NCBI GenBank assembly: GCA_013298075.1
Contig: JAAFJG010000009.1
Span: 42,437 to 106,436 of the forward strand
Length of the DNA stretch: 64,000 bases
Direction: 5' to 3'
Origin: Cytophagales bacterium
GTDB lineage: Bacteria > Bacteroidota > Bacteroidia > Cytophagales > Microscillaceae
This document shows positions 32,426-40,110 of the stretch, piece after piece. The stretch's first letter is position 1. Each line of letters starts with the position of its first letter. The notes below the pieces were generated by a model. It was not told the origin of the DNA, did not search any database, and saw nothing but the letters and a program-made list of their open reading frames with translations. Made by a program: the position numbers and the translations under genes.

Positions 32426-34480
32426 ATGGAAAATCAAGTGAAACCTTATAGTCTTTTTTCTGACTTTGATAATAATTTATTCAAAGCAGGTAAACATTTT
32501 AAATTATACGAAAAATTAGGCTCACATCTTATCAAAGTTGATGAGATCGAAGGGACTTATTTTGCCGTTTGGGCTCCTAATGCCAAAGAAGTAAGCGTCA
32601 TTGGAAGTTTTAATGGTTGGAATGACCATTCTCATCATCTATATCCAAATATGTCAGGTACAGGCGTATGGGAAGGTTTTGTGCCTCACGTCAAAAAAGG
32701 AGATATTTATAAATATAAAATTCATTCACATCATTATGGGCAAGTGTTAGATAAATTTGACCCTTTTGCATTGTTGATGGAAGTGCCACCCAAAACTGCT
32801 TCGGTGGTTTGGGACATCACAGATTATCATTGGCAAGACAAAAAATGGTTAGATGTAAGAGCAAAACACAATGCTTTAGATGCACCTTATTCGGTGTACG
32901 AAGTGCATTTGGGTTCTTGGAAAAGAAAATATAACGAAGGCGGACGTTCATTGAGTTATGTAGAAATGGCTGATGAATTGGTGCAATATGTGAAAGAAAT
33001 GGAATTTACACACGTGGAATTGATGCCTATTATGGAGCATCCATTTTTTGGTTCTTGGGGTTATCAAGTAACTGGTTTTTTTGCACCGAGTTCGAGATTT
33101 GGTACGCCACAAGAATTGATGTTTTTGATAGATAAAATGCACGAAAACGGCATTGGAGTTATTTTAGATTGGGTTCCTTCTCATTTTCCTACCGATAGTT
33201 ATGCATTGGCAAACTATGACGGAACGGCTTTATACGAACACGAAGACCCTCGCAAAGGCTTTCATCCTGATTGGGGAAGTTTTATTTTTAATTATGGACG
33301 CAATGAAGTAAGAGCATTTTTAATTAGCAATGCGTTATTTTGGTTAGATAAATACCATGCAGATGGTTTGCGCGTTGATGCGGTTGCGTCTATGTTATAT
33401 TTAGATTATTCGAGAAAACAAGGCGAATGGATTCCAAATATTTATGGTGGCAACGAAAATTTAGAAGCAGTTTCGTTTTTAAAAGAAATGAACGAAGCGG
33501 TTTATCTTAATTTTCCTGATGTGCAAACTATTGCAGAAGAATCAACGGCTTTTGCGGGTATTTCGAAACCTGTATTTTTAGGTGGTTTAGGATTTGGTAT
33601 GAAATGGATGATGGGCTGGATGAACGATACTCTCAAATATTTCAAAGAAGACCCAATGTTTAGGTCGTATCATCACGGAACGATTACGTTTAGTTTGGTG
33701 TATGCGTTCACTGAAAATTTTATGATGCCACTTTCGCATGATGAAGTGGTGCATGGAAAAGGACCTTTGTTAGATAAAATGCCGGGCGATACGTGGCAAA
33801 AATTTGCTAATTTACGTCTTTTATTTGGATATATGTTTACGCACCCTGGGAATAAATTATTGTTTATGGGCAGCGAAATAGGACAAAGTTCGGAATGGAA
33901 ACACGATTATAGCGTGGAATGGCATTTGACAGAATATCCTTTGCATTCAGGCGTGCAACATTTAGTCAAAGATTTGAATCATATTTTTAAAACAGAAAAA
34001 GCATTACATCAAATTCCTTTTTCGAATGATGGTTTTGAATGGATAGATTTGAGCGATGACCGAAATTCTATTCTGATTTATATGAGAAAAGGCAAAGAAG
34101 AAGACGATAAAATAATTGCTATTTGTAATTTTACGCCAATGGTACAAGAAAATTATCGTTTTGGAGTGCCAGATGATACGGCTACTTTGGTAGAAGTTTT
34201 GAATACTGATGGAGCAAAATATGGTGGCAGTGGAGTTGTTTTCAATCCAAGAATTGAGATAGAAAATATTAGTTCACATCACAGAACAAAATCGGTGAGT
34301 TTACGTATTCCTGCGTTGAGTGTGTTGATTTTAAAACCTACTTTTGAAAAAAAATCTACTCCCAAAGAAATTAAAAAAATAGCAACTAAAGCCACCAAAG
34401 AAGAAAAACCTGCTCCCGCAAAAGTAGAAAAGGCAAAAACGACTACCAAAGCAAAAGCGGATACGAAAAGTAAGAAATAA
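32426..34480 (+). CDS. glgB: 1,4-alpha-glucan branching enzyme (GH13), with a Lys/Ala-rich tail
   Basis: 684 residues. An N-terminal CBM48-like domain (~30-125; FAVWAPNAKEVSVIGSFNGW) precedes the GH13 barrel with the four usual regions: DWVPSHFPTD, GLRVDAVASMLYLDYSR (nucleophile Asp), AEESTAF (acid/base Glu) and LSHDEVVHGKG. A C-terminal beta-sandwich follows. It forms alpha-1,6 branches in glycogen. The last ~45 residues (from about 640) are almost only Lys, Ala, Thr, Pro and Glu, which is not part of the enzyme fold and may be a disordered charged tail. A strong terminator follows directly. No other glycogen gene is adjacent, although a GH57 protein is 5.6 kb away. Confidence 0.93.
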   Translation: MENQVKPYSLFSDFDNNLFKAGKHFKLYEKLGSHLIKVDEIEGTYFAVWAPNAKEVSVIGSFNGWNDHSHHLYPNMSGTGVWEGFVPHVKKGDIYKYKIHSHHYGQVLDKFDPFALLMEVPPKTASVVWDITDYHWQDKKWLDVRAKHNALDAPYSVYEVHLGSWKRKYNEGGRSLSYVEMADELVQYVKEMEFTHVELMPIMEHPFFGSWGYQVTGFFAPSSRFGTPQELMFLIDKMHENGIGVILDWVPSHFPTDSYALANYDGTALYEHEDPRKGFHPDWGSFIFNYGRNEVRAFLISNALFWLDKYHADGLRVDAVASMLYLDYSRKQGEWIPNIYGGNENLEAVSFLKEMNEAVYLNFPDVQTIAEESTAFAGISKPVFLGGLGFGMKWMMGWMNDTLKYFKEDPMFRSYHHGTITFSLVYAFTENFMMPLSHDEVVHGKGPLLDKMPGDTWQKFANLRLLFGYMFTHPGNKLLFMGSEIGQSSEWKHDYSVEWHLTEYPLHSGVQHLVKDLNHIFKTEKALHQIPFSNDGFEWIDLSDDRNSILIYMRKGKEEDDKIIAICNFTPMVQENYRFGVPDDTATLVEVLNTDGAKYGGSGVVFNPRIEIENISSHHRTKSVSLRIPALSVLILKPTFEKKSTPKEIKKIATKATKEEKPAPAKVEKAKTTTKAKADTKSKK

Positions 34481-34494
34481 AAAATAAAGGTTAA

Positions 34495-34528
34495 AAACAA
34501 AGACATCATTTTTTTGATGTCTTTGTTT
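34495..34528 (+). terminator. Intrinsic terminator of glgB
   Basis: A 13-bp perfect stem (AAACAAAGACATC with GATGTCTTTGTTT) and an eight-base loop of A and T, 14 bases after the stop codon. The rest of 34529-34993 holds no convincing gene, only the promoter below and an AT-rich stretch. Confidence 0.8.
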
Positions 34529-34871
34529 ATTACAAACCTTGTTATAAAAATGAAACATCTTCAATGATTATTCACCTTGTTTGCTTCCCCATATCAACTT
34601 CTGTTCGCCTTAATACGACTTTCCACCTAAAAATCTGTATTCTGTTTGTTCAATCTGTATCATTTGTATTCTAAAAATGGAACACAGATAATAAAGATTA
34701 AACAAATTAAGATGGATTTTATCATATTTAAAAAATGTAGCGGTAAAATAGTCGTGCAGAGTTTCTATTTTTTTAAATCTCTAAATTATTTCTACAATGA
34801 CTTCAATATGATACTAATTTCGTCACAAAAAAAATAAAATATCAAAATTTGTGGTAAAACCATTTTTATTT

Positions 34872-34903
34872 TTTGGATATTCTAATTTTTATTTATACTT
34901 TTG
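34872..34903 (+). promoter_or_regulatory. Promoter of ftsQ-ftsA
   Basis: TTTG (34872-34875), 20 bases, TACTTTTG (34896-34903), leaving a leader of ~85 bases. A second -7 box (TAATTTTG, 34955-34962) without a good -33 box lies closer to the start. Confidence 0.55.
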
Positions 34904-34993
34904 TAAAATTTAATTTTTTTTTCTATTTTACATCAATATTTATTTTATTTTATCTAATTTTGTGTTTTATTATTTATAATTTATCAACCTACA

Positions 34994-35797
34994 ATGTCCG
35001 AAAATACTGAAAATACTAATTATACAGACAAAGAACAGGAGTCATCAACCAAATTACGTTTTAAAAAAAGTGTAAAAATTGCTTTTTTTGCTGTATTGAT
35101 TGGAATTATTTTGATAATTATTGAATTTTGGTATCAAAATAGACCCATTACTCAAATACATATCAAAATAAAAAATCAAGAAACTTCTCTTACTTTTTTG
35201 GATAGTGCCGAAATTTTTAGATTATTAACAGATAACGGAAAAGAAAGTATAAAAGGCTCAACTTTTAGAAAAATATCAGTCAAAACGTTAGAATCAAGGG
35301 TAAAAGCAAATTTATTTGTCAATAAATGTGAAATTGCCAGAAATTTAAGAGGTGATTTATTCGTAGAAATTTCTCCTTCGTTACCTATTGCACGCTTTTT
35401 GAGAGAAGGAAAACCAGACTTTTATATTGATAGTATAGGAAAAATAATGCCTACTACCGAAAAATTTACTGCAAGAGTAATGTTAATCAGTAGAGAAGAC
35501 ACCAAACAACTGCCCGATTTTGCTAAAAAAGACAAAGAATTATTGAATATGATAAAATTTATTCAAAAAGATAAATTCCTAAAATTACAAATAGCACAAT
35601 TAGATATTTTGGCAAATGAGCAAATTATTATGTACCCACAAATAGGACAACATACTTTTGAGTTAGGAACTTCGGATAATTGGCAAGCAAAATTAGATAG
35701 ATTGATTACTTTTTATCAAGAAATTATACCAAGAAAGGGCTGGTCTTCGTTTAAAAAAGTAAAGTTGCAATATGATAAGCAAATTGTGTGCGAGTAA
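34994..35797 (+). CDS. ftsQ: Cell division protein FtsQ
   Basis: 267 residues. A charged cytoplasmic N-terminus (~35 residues), one membrane helix (FAVLIGIILIIIEFWY) and a periplasmic POTRA-like region beginning ITQIHIKIKNQ, followed by the beta domain with ANLFVNKCEIARNLRGDLFVEISPSLPIARF quoted in parts. This order and the position immediately before ftsA identify FtsQ, the periplasmic organiser of the FtsB/FtsL subcomplex of the divisome. The sequence itself is weakly conserved, as is usual for this protein. The gap to ftsA is 70 bases. Confidence 0.85.
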   Translation: MSENTENTNYTDKEQESSTKLRFKKSVKIAFFAVLIGIILIIIEFWYQNRPITQIHIKIKNQETSLTFLDSAEIFRLLTDNGKESIKGSTFRKISVKTLESRVKANLFVNKCEIARNLRGDLFVEISPSLPIARFLREGKPDFYIDSIGKIMPTTEKFTARVMLISREDTKQLPDFAKKDKELLNMIKFIQKDKFLKLQIAQLDILANEQIIMYPQIGQHTFELGTSDNWQAKLDRLITFYQEIIPRKGWSSFKKVKLQYDKQIVCE

Positions 35798-35867
35798 AAT
35801 AGTCATTCTTCAATAAAAAAATAAAAAATCAGTCAAAATTAAACAATACACAACTAAATTTAAAACA

Positions 35868-37193
35868 ATGTCAAAAGATAGGATTGTTGTTGGGCTTGAT
35901 ATAGGTACAACAAAAATATGTGCCTTAGTAGGACGTAAAGACGAATTTGATAAAATTGAAATACTCGGAATGGGTAAAGCAGAATCTTTGGGCGTTGTCA
36001 GAGGGGTTGTCAATAATATAGATAGAACCGTAGAAGCCATCAGAATCGCTATCGGCGAAGCAGAAAAACAAGCAAATATAGACATTAGAAAAGTCAATGT
36101 GGGAATTGCAGGGCAACATATTCAAAGTTTTACGCAACATGGAGGAATTATCAGAAAAAATACTGAGCAAGAAATTACCTTAGAAGACGTAGAAAGGCTT
36201 AATAACGATATGTATGGCACCGTAACACCTCCGGGGAAAGAAATTTTGCACGTGATGCCACAAGATTATACTATCGATAATGAAAGCGGAATCGAAGAAC
36301 CAATCGGTATGTCAGGCGTGAGATTGGAGGCTGATTTTAATATTATTACCGCTGATACTTTTGCTATCAGAAATATGAAAAGATGTGTTGTTGAACATTG
36401 TCAATTAGAAATTGATAATCTAATCCTTGAACCCATTGCTTCGAGTATGTCTGTATTGACGCAAGAAGAAAAAGAAGCAGGAGTTGTACTAGTTGATATT
36501 GGCGGTGGAACGACTGATGTGGCTATTTTTTATAGAAATATCATCAGACACACAGCCGTTATTCCGTATGCAGGTAATATTATCACTTCAGATATTAAAG
36601 AAGCGTGCAAAATTATGGAAACACAAGCAGAAAAATTAAAAGTAAAATTTGGGCGTGCTATGACTTCTGAAACCTCTGAAAATGAATTTGTATCCGTTCC
36701 AGGTTTGAGAGGACGTTCTGCCAAAGAAATAAAAGTAAGTTTTTTAGCCACTGTCATTGAGGCTCGTATGCACGAAATTATTCAATTAGTACATAACGAA
36801 ATCATCAAATCAGGATATGTCAATAAATTAGTGGGCGGAATTGTCATTACAGGTGGCGGCTCACAATTAGCATCTGCCCCCAATTTATTCCAAACTTTGA
36901 CAGGAATGGACTCAAGAATTGGACATCCAAACGAATATTTAGGTAAATCAAAAATAGAAATTGCCAAAAGTCCTATGTATGCCACTACGGTAGGTTTGGT
37001 TTTAGCAGGTTTCAAAGCGTTAGATGAAAGATTAGATAAACATGCGCATACTAAAAGTTCATCAACAAATTTACCACAAAACGAAAAAAATACCAAACAA
37101 GCCGAGAGCCAAAACTTTTTTAGAAAATTAACTAGTTCTTTGAAAAGATTTTTGATGGACGAAACAAGTGATGATAAAGGTGTAAAATACTAA
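35868..37193 (+). CDS. ftsA: Cell division protein FtsA
   Basis: 441 residues, actin/Hsp70-fold ATPase. The phosphate-1 loop is VVGLDIGTTKICALVG; the phosphate-2 region is VLVDIGGGTTDVAIF; the adenosine region is IVITGGGSQL. The C-terminal ~60 residues are polar and end in an amphipathic helix (FFRKLTSSLKRFLMDE) that would bind the membrane. FtsA tethers FtsZ to the inner membrane. In most Bacteroidota ftsZ follows directly; here it is replaced by a terminator and an unrelated membrane-protein gene. Confidence 0.95.
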   Translation: MSKDRIVVGLDIGTTKICALVGRKDEFDKIEILGMGKAESLGVVRGVVNNIDRTVEAIRIAIGEAEKQANIDIRKVNVGIAGQHIQSFTQHGGIIRKNTEQEITLEDVERLNNDMYGTVTPPGKEILHVMPQDYTIDNESGIEEPIGMSGVRLEADFNIITADTFAIRNMKRCVVEHCQLEIDNLILEPIASSMSVLTQEEKEAGVVLVDIGGGTTDVAIFYRNIIRHTAVIPYAGNIITSDIKEACKIMETQAEKLKVKFGRAMTSETSENEFVSVPGLRGRSAKEIKVSFLATVIEARMHEIIQLVHNEIIKSGYVNKLVGGIVITGGGSQLASAPNLFQTLTGMDSRIGHPNEYLGKSKIEIAKSPMYATTVGLVLAGFKALDERLDKHAHTKSSSTNLPQNEKNTKQAESQNFFRKLTSSLKRFLMDETSDDKGVKY

Positions 37194-37213
37194 TATCAAT
37201 TAAAATTATACTC

Positions 37214-37250
37214 AAAATCCGCACTTTTTTAAAAGATTAGCGGATTTTTT
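37214..37250 (+). terminator. Intrinsic terminator of ftsQ-ftsA
   Basis: A 9-bp stem (AAAATCCGC with GCGGATTTT) and T-run, 21 bases after the ftsA stop codon. Confidence 0.7.
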
Positions 37251-37281
37251 AAACAAATTTTTAAAAAATTTCTATGAAAAT

Positions 37282-38652
37282 ATGTCTTTTTTTATCTCAA
37301 TCTTACATTTCATTGTATTAAGTTTTATTATTTATCAACTCAAAAATATATATAAAAAAATGCCATTGATAAAATGGTGGTACTTTGCTATATTTACAAA
37401 AATTACGTTTGGCGTTTGTTATGGCTATCTTTATATCAAAATATATGGCGGAGCAGGTGATAGCCTGTTGTATTTTAAAGAAGTTTCCGCACTCACTCAT
37501 TTAGCATATCAAAATTTTGAGTTATATTGGAATATTTTTTGGCATAATCAATACAATCCTTACATCAATATCGGAGAAGCAACTTGGCAACAAGAACGCG
37601 TATTAGTTACCATAAAATTTTTGAGTATTTTACAAATTTTGACTTATAATAATTACTGGATTCAAGGTTTTTATTTGTCTTTTTTGAGTGCTTGGGGTAT
37701 GTGGAAATTAGCGAATGTTTTGGTGCAAATTTTTCCTAAAGCATATTATTCTTCTGTGATTGTTTTTTTTATTTTTCCAAGTATTCAATTATGGAGCAGT
37801 GGTTATACGAAAGAAAGTATAACTATGTTTTTTTTATCGTTTTCTTTGGCATATTTTTTACAAATTTATTTTAAAATAATTGATTTTAAAGTGATAGATT
37901 TTAAACATCTTCACTTTAAACAACACCTTGTAAAAATAATTTGTATGTGGATATTCACAATTATTTGGTTATATTTAGTTAAATTTTATTATTTAGCAAC
38001 TTTATTGCCCACTATTTTTGCATTTATTTTGGCAGATTATGCCGTTTATAAACTAAAAATTCAATCTATTTTTCTAAAAATATTTACTTTTTTGGTGATT
38101 TGGTTTATTGTTGTTTTGCCCGCAACTCAACTGCACAACACGCTCAAAATTGATTATTTTTTATTGGCATTAGTCTATAATCACAATTCTACTTATATTC
38201 ATTCTGCTCCTCAAGATTTAATTCATTATTCGATTTATCCTCATCAAGGTTTTATTACTCTGGAAGGTTATTCGTTGATGAGTTTTTTGTATAATTCGCC
38301 TACGGCATTTTTTTCTGCTTGTTTTAGACCTTTTTTGTGGGAAACTTATGGACAAAAACTAAAAATATTGATGGCATTAGAAAATACTTTTTTTCTTTTT
38401 TCTGTATTGATAAGTATTTTTTGTTTATTCAAAACCAAAAAAAATATAGATAATAAAGTTTTTTTATTGTGTGTGGCTTTGCTTTGGTATTCGATTCTTT
38501 TATTAACAATTTTGGCTTTTGCCTCGCCTAATTTTGGTGGCTTGATGCGTTATCGAATAGCGGTTTATCCTTTTCTATTGTATTTTTTCTTTGTTTGGAT
38601 AGAAAATTATGTGAGAGATAGAAATTTTAAAATAATAAAAATGTTAAAATAG
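37282..38652 (+). CDS. Polytopic membrane protein, possibly GT-C-fold glycosyltransferase-like
   Basis: 456 residues with ten or more hydrophobic segments rich in Phe, Tyr and Trp. Short conserved-looking spots between helices: YGGAGDSLLYF (after helix 2), SGYTKESITMFFLS and ASPNFGGLMRYRIAVYPFL near the end. An acidic residue in the first loop and this architecture resemble GT-C enzymes or O-antigen polymerase-like proteins that use polyprenyl-linked sugars, but no diagnostic motif proves it. It starts 32 bases after the ftsA terminator, so a promoter would have to be very close or upstream. No signal of transfer: base composition is like its neighbours. Confidence 0.5.
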   Translation: MSFFISILHFIVLSFIIYQLKNIYKKMPLIKWWYFAIFTKITFGVCYGYLYIKIYGGAGDSLLYFKEVSALTHLAYQNFELYWNIFWHNQYNPYINIGEATWQQERVLVTIKFLSILQILTYNNYWIQGFYLSFLSAWGMWKLANVLVQIFPKAYYSSVIVFFIFPSIQLWSSGYTKESITMFFLSFSLAYFLQIYFKIIDFKVIDFKHLHFKQHLVKIICMWIFTIIWLYLVKFYYLATLLPTIFAFILADYAVYKLKIQSIFLKIFTFLVIWFIVVLPATQLHNTLKIDYFLLALVYNHNSTYIHSAPQDLIHYSIYPHQGFITLEGYSLMSFLYNSPTAFFSACFRPFLWETYGQKLKILMALENTFFLFSVLISIFCLFKTKKNIDNKVFLLCVALLWYSILLLTILAFASPNFGGLMRYRIAVYPFLLYFFFVWIENYVRDRNFKIIKMLK

Positions 38653-38691
38653 GAAATAAAAATTGATAAAAAACACTAAAAATTCAAGAAG

Positions 38692-38750
38692 AAAAATTCG
38701 TTTTAATCCGTAAAATCTGCGTTATCCGCGTGCTAAAATCTTTATTCTTT
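38692..38750. repeat. Short dispersed repeat (CCGCGTGCTAAAAT type), copy 1
   Basis: The stretch TTTTAATCCGTAAAATCTGC followed by GTTATCCGCGTGCTAAAAT recurs at 46900-46951, and a partial reverse copy is near 57460-57498. Always intergenic. Confidence 0.55.
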
Positions 38751-38828
38751 TAAAAAAACCTAATGAAAATATTAAAAATTGATAAAAAAATATTGTAAAG
38801 TTTTTTTTCAAATTCTTTACAATATTTT

Positions 38829-39034
38829 GGTTCATGGGAAATTATTGCGGATATAATTTTCTTCTATATGAATAGAAATGGCATTTATTTAAAAAATATC
38901 AATTTGAAAAGTGCGGAAATTTTGGCTAAAGCTAAGGATTGAATTTTTTTATTATCCTCCAGATAAATCTGGAGGCAATTCAAAAAACGTATTTCATTTT
39001 TTTTTTTATTTTCCGCACAAACTTCCTAAGAACC
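38829..39034. mobile_element. ~210-bp repeat with terminal inverted repeats, copy B (with target duplication)
   Basis: The ends GGTTCATGGGAAATTATTGC... and ...CGCACAAACTTCCTAAGAACC are imperfect inverted repeats. The element is flanked on both sides directly by AATATTTT, an 8-bp target-site duplication. The interior has TTGGCTAAAGC and CCTCCAGATAAATCTGGAGG hairpins. Copy A is at 10683-10897 and a decayed copy at 58118-58337. Confidence 0.75.
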
Positions 39035-39052
39035 AATATTTTTATTTAGAAA

Positions 39053-39523
39053 TTATTTGACTACTTCAAAAGTTTCGGTAATTTTTTCCTCCTCGTTAAA
39101 GATAACTAATTCTTTTTCATTGCTTGATTTGATAGTAAATTTTTCTGCCACTGTTCCAGCATCCTCACGGATTGTTATAATGAGATTTTTTCCTTCCAAT
39201 TTCCAATTACCTGCTACGCTAATTCCGCTGATAGTCCTATCAAAAGTACCATTTGCTTTCAAATTCATTGTTTTCTCACCTAAATCTGCTGTTTCTTCTT
39301 TTCCATCGGAAAAAATAGCCTTTGTGATTTTCCATTTTTTAGCTATGTTTATATGTTCTTCTGATGATTCTGATTTGTCTTTTTCTGCTGTTTTTGGGTC
39401 TTCTTCTTTTTTAGAAGTTTCTTTTTTTTCAGGAGTTTTTTCAGCATTTTTAGCATTTTTTTCTCCGCAAGCGGTCATACCTAAAAAAGCAACCATTGCG
39501 ATAGATAAAATTATTTTTTTCAT
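39053..39523 (-). CDS. Small lipoprotein, lipocalin-like, paralogue 1
   Basis: 156 residues. Signal peptide with lipobox GMTACG (Cys19), then a disordered Lys/Glu-rich segment (~20-58), then a C-terminal beta domain (~63-156): KKWKITKAIFSDGKE, MNLKANGTFDRTI, VAGNWKLEGKNLIITI. This is the pattern of lipocalin-like (DUF4488/5004-type) lipoproteins of the phylum. Closely related to the next gene upstream. It is probably exposed in the periplasm or on the outer membrane; function unknown. Confidence 0.75.
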   Translation of the reverse strand: MKKIILSIAMVAFLGMTACGEKNAKNAEKTPEKKETSKKEEDPKTAEKDKSESSEEHINIAKKWKITKAIFSDGKEETADLGEKTMNLKANGTFDRTISGISVAGNWKLEGKNLIITIREDAGTVAEKFTIKSSNEKELVIFNEEEKITETFEVVK

Positions 39524-39574
39524 TTTTTTAAATTGATTTTTTTTAAATACTTTACAATATTTTATTTAGAGTAA

Positions 39575-40078
39575 TTATTTAACAACTTCAAAAGTTTCGG
39601 TCATTTTTCCACCATCATCCATTGTAACTAATTGTTTTTCGTCACTTGATTTAATAGTCAATTTTTCTTCTTTTACTTCTGCCCCTGCCGCACCACTTTT
39701 TAAGACGAGATTTTTTCCGTCAAGTTTCCAATTTCCAGCTACGATAACTTTTTCATTGACCGTTTGTTCAAAAGTACCATCTGCTTTCAAATTCATTACT
39801 TTTCCTGCTGTGTTTCCTTTTTCCGTTTCTTCTTTTCCGTCAGCATGCGTAAATTTTGTCATTTTCCATTTTTTAGCAATTTTCATACCTTCTGCTGAGG
39901 GTTTTGTAGGTGCTTCAGTTTTGTCTGTTTCTGCTATTTTGGGGTCTTCTCCTTTTTTAGGAATTTCCTTTGTTTCAGGCGTTTTTTCAGCGTTTTCAGT
40001 AGTTTTTTCTCCACCACCTCCGCAAGCGGTCATACCTAAGAAAGCAACCATTGCGATAGATAAAATTATTTTTTTCAT
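39575..40078 (-). CDS. Small lipoprotein, lipocalin-like, paralogue 2
   Basis: 167 residues from the ATG at 40078. The longer open frame (to 40141) would put 21 residues before the signal peptide and overlap the end of the GH57 gene, so the internal Met is chosen. The first 19 residues are identical to paralogue 1 (lipobox GMTACG), as are several downstream blocks (VAGNWKL, NLKA, ITETFEVVK or MTETFEVVK). The linker differs (four Gly, then Thr/Glu/Pro-rich). The two genes are separated by 51 bases and are a recent tandem duplication followed by divergence in the middle. Function unknown. Confidence 0.8.
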   Translation of the reverse strand: MKKIILSIAMVAFLGMTACGGGGEKTTENAEKTPETKEIPKKGEDPKIAETDKTEAPTKPSAEGMKIAKKWKMTKFTHADGKEETEKGNTAGKVMNLKADGTFEQTVNEKVIVAGNWKLDGKNLVLKSGAAGAEVKEEKLTIKSSDEKQLVTMDDGGKMTETFEVVK

Positions 40079-40110
40079 TTTTTTTATATTTATTTTTAAG
40101 TTATTTTTTT

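Noticed and set aside
34646..34837. 63-codon open frame between glgB and ftsQ
   Set aside because: No recognisable family, no good leader, and the sequence is plain AT-rich intergenic DNA.
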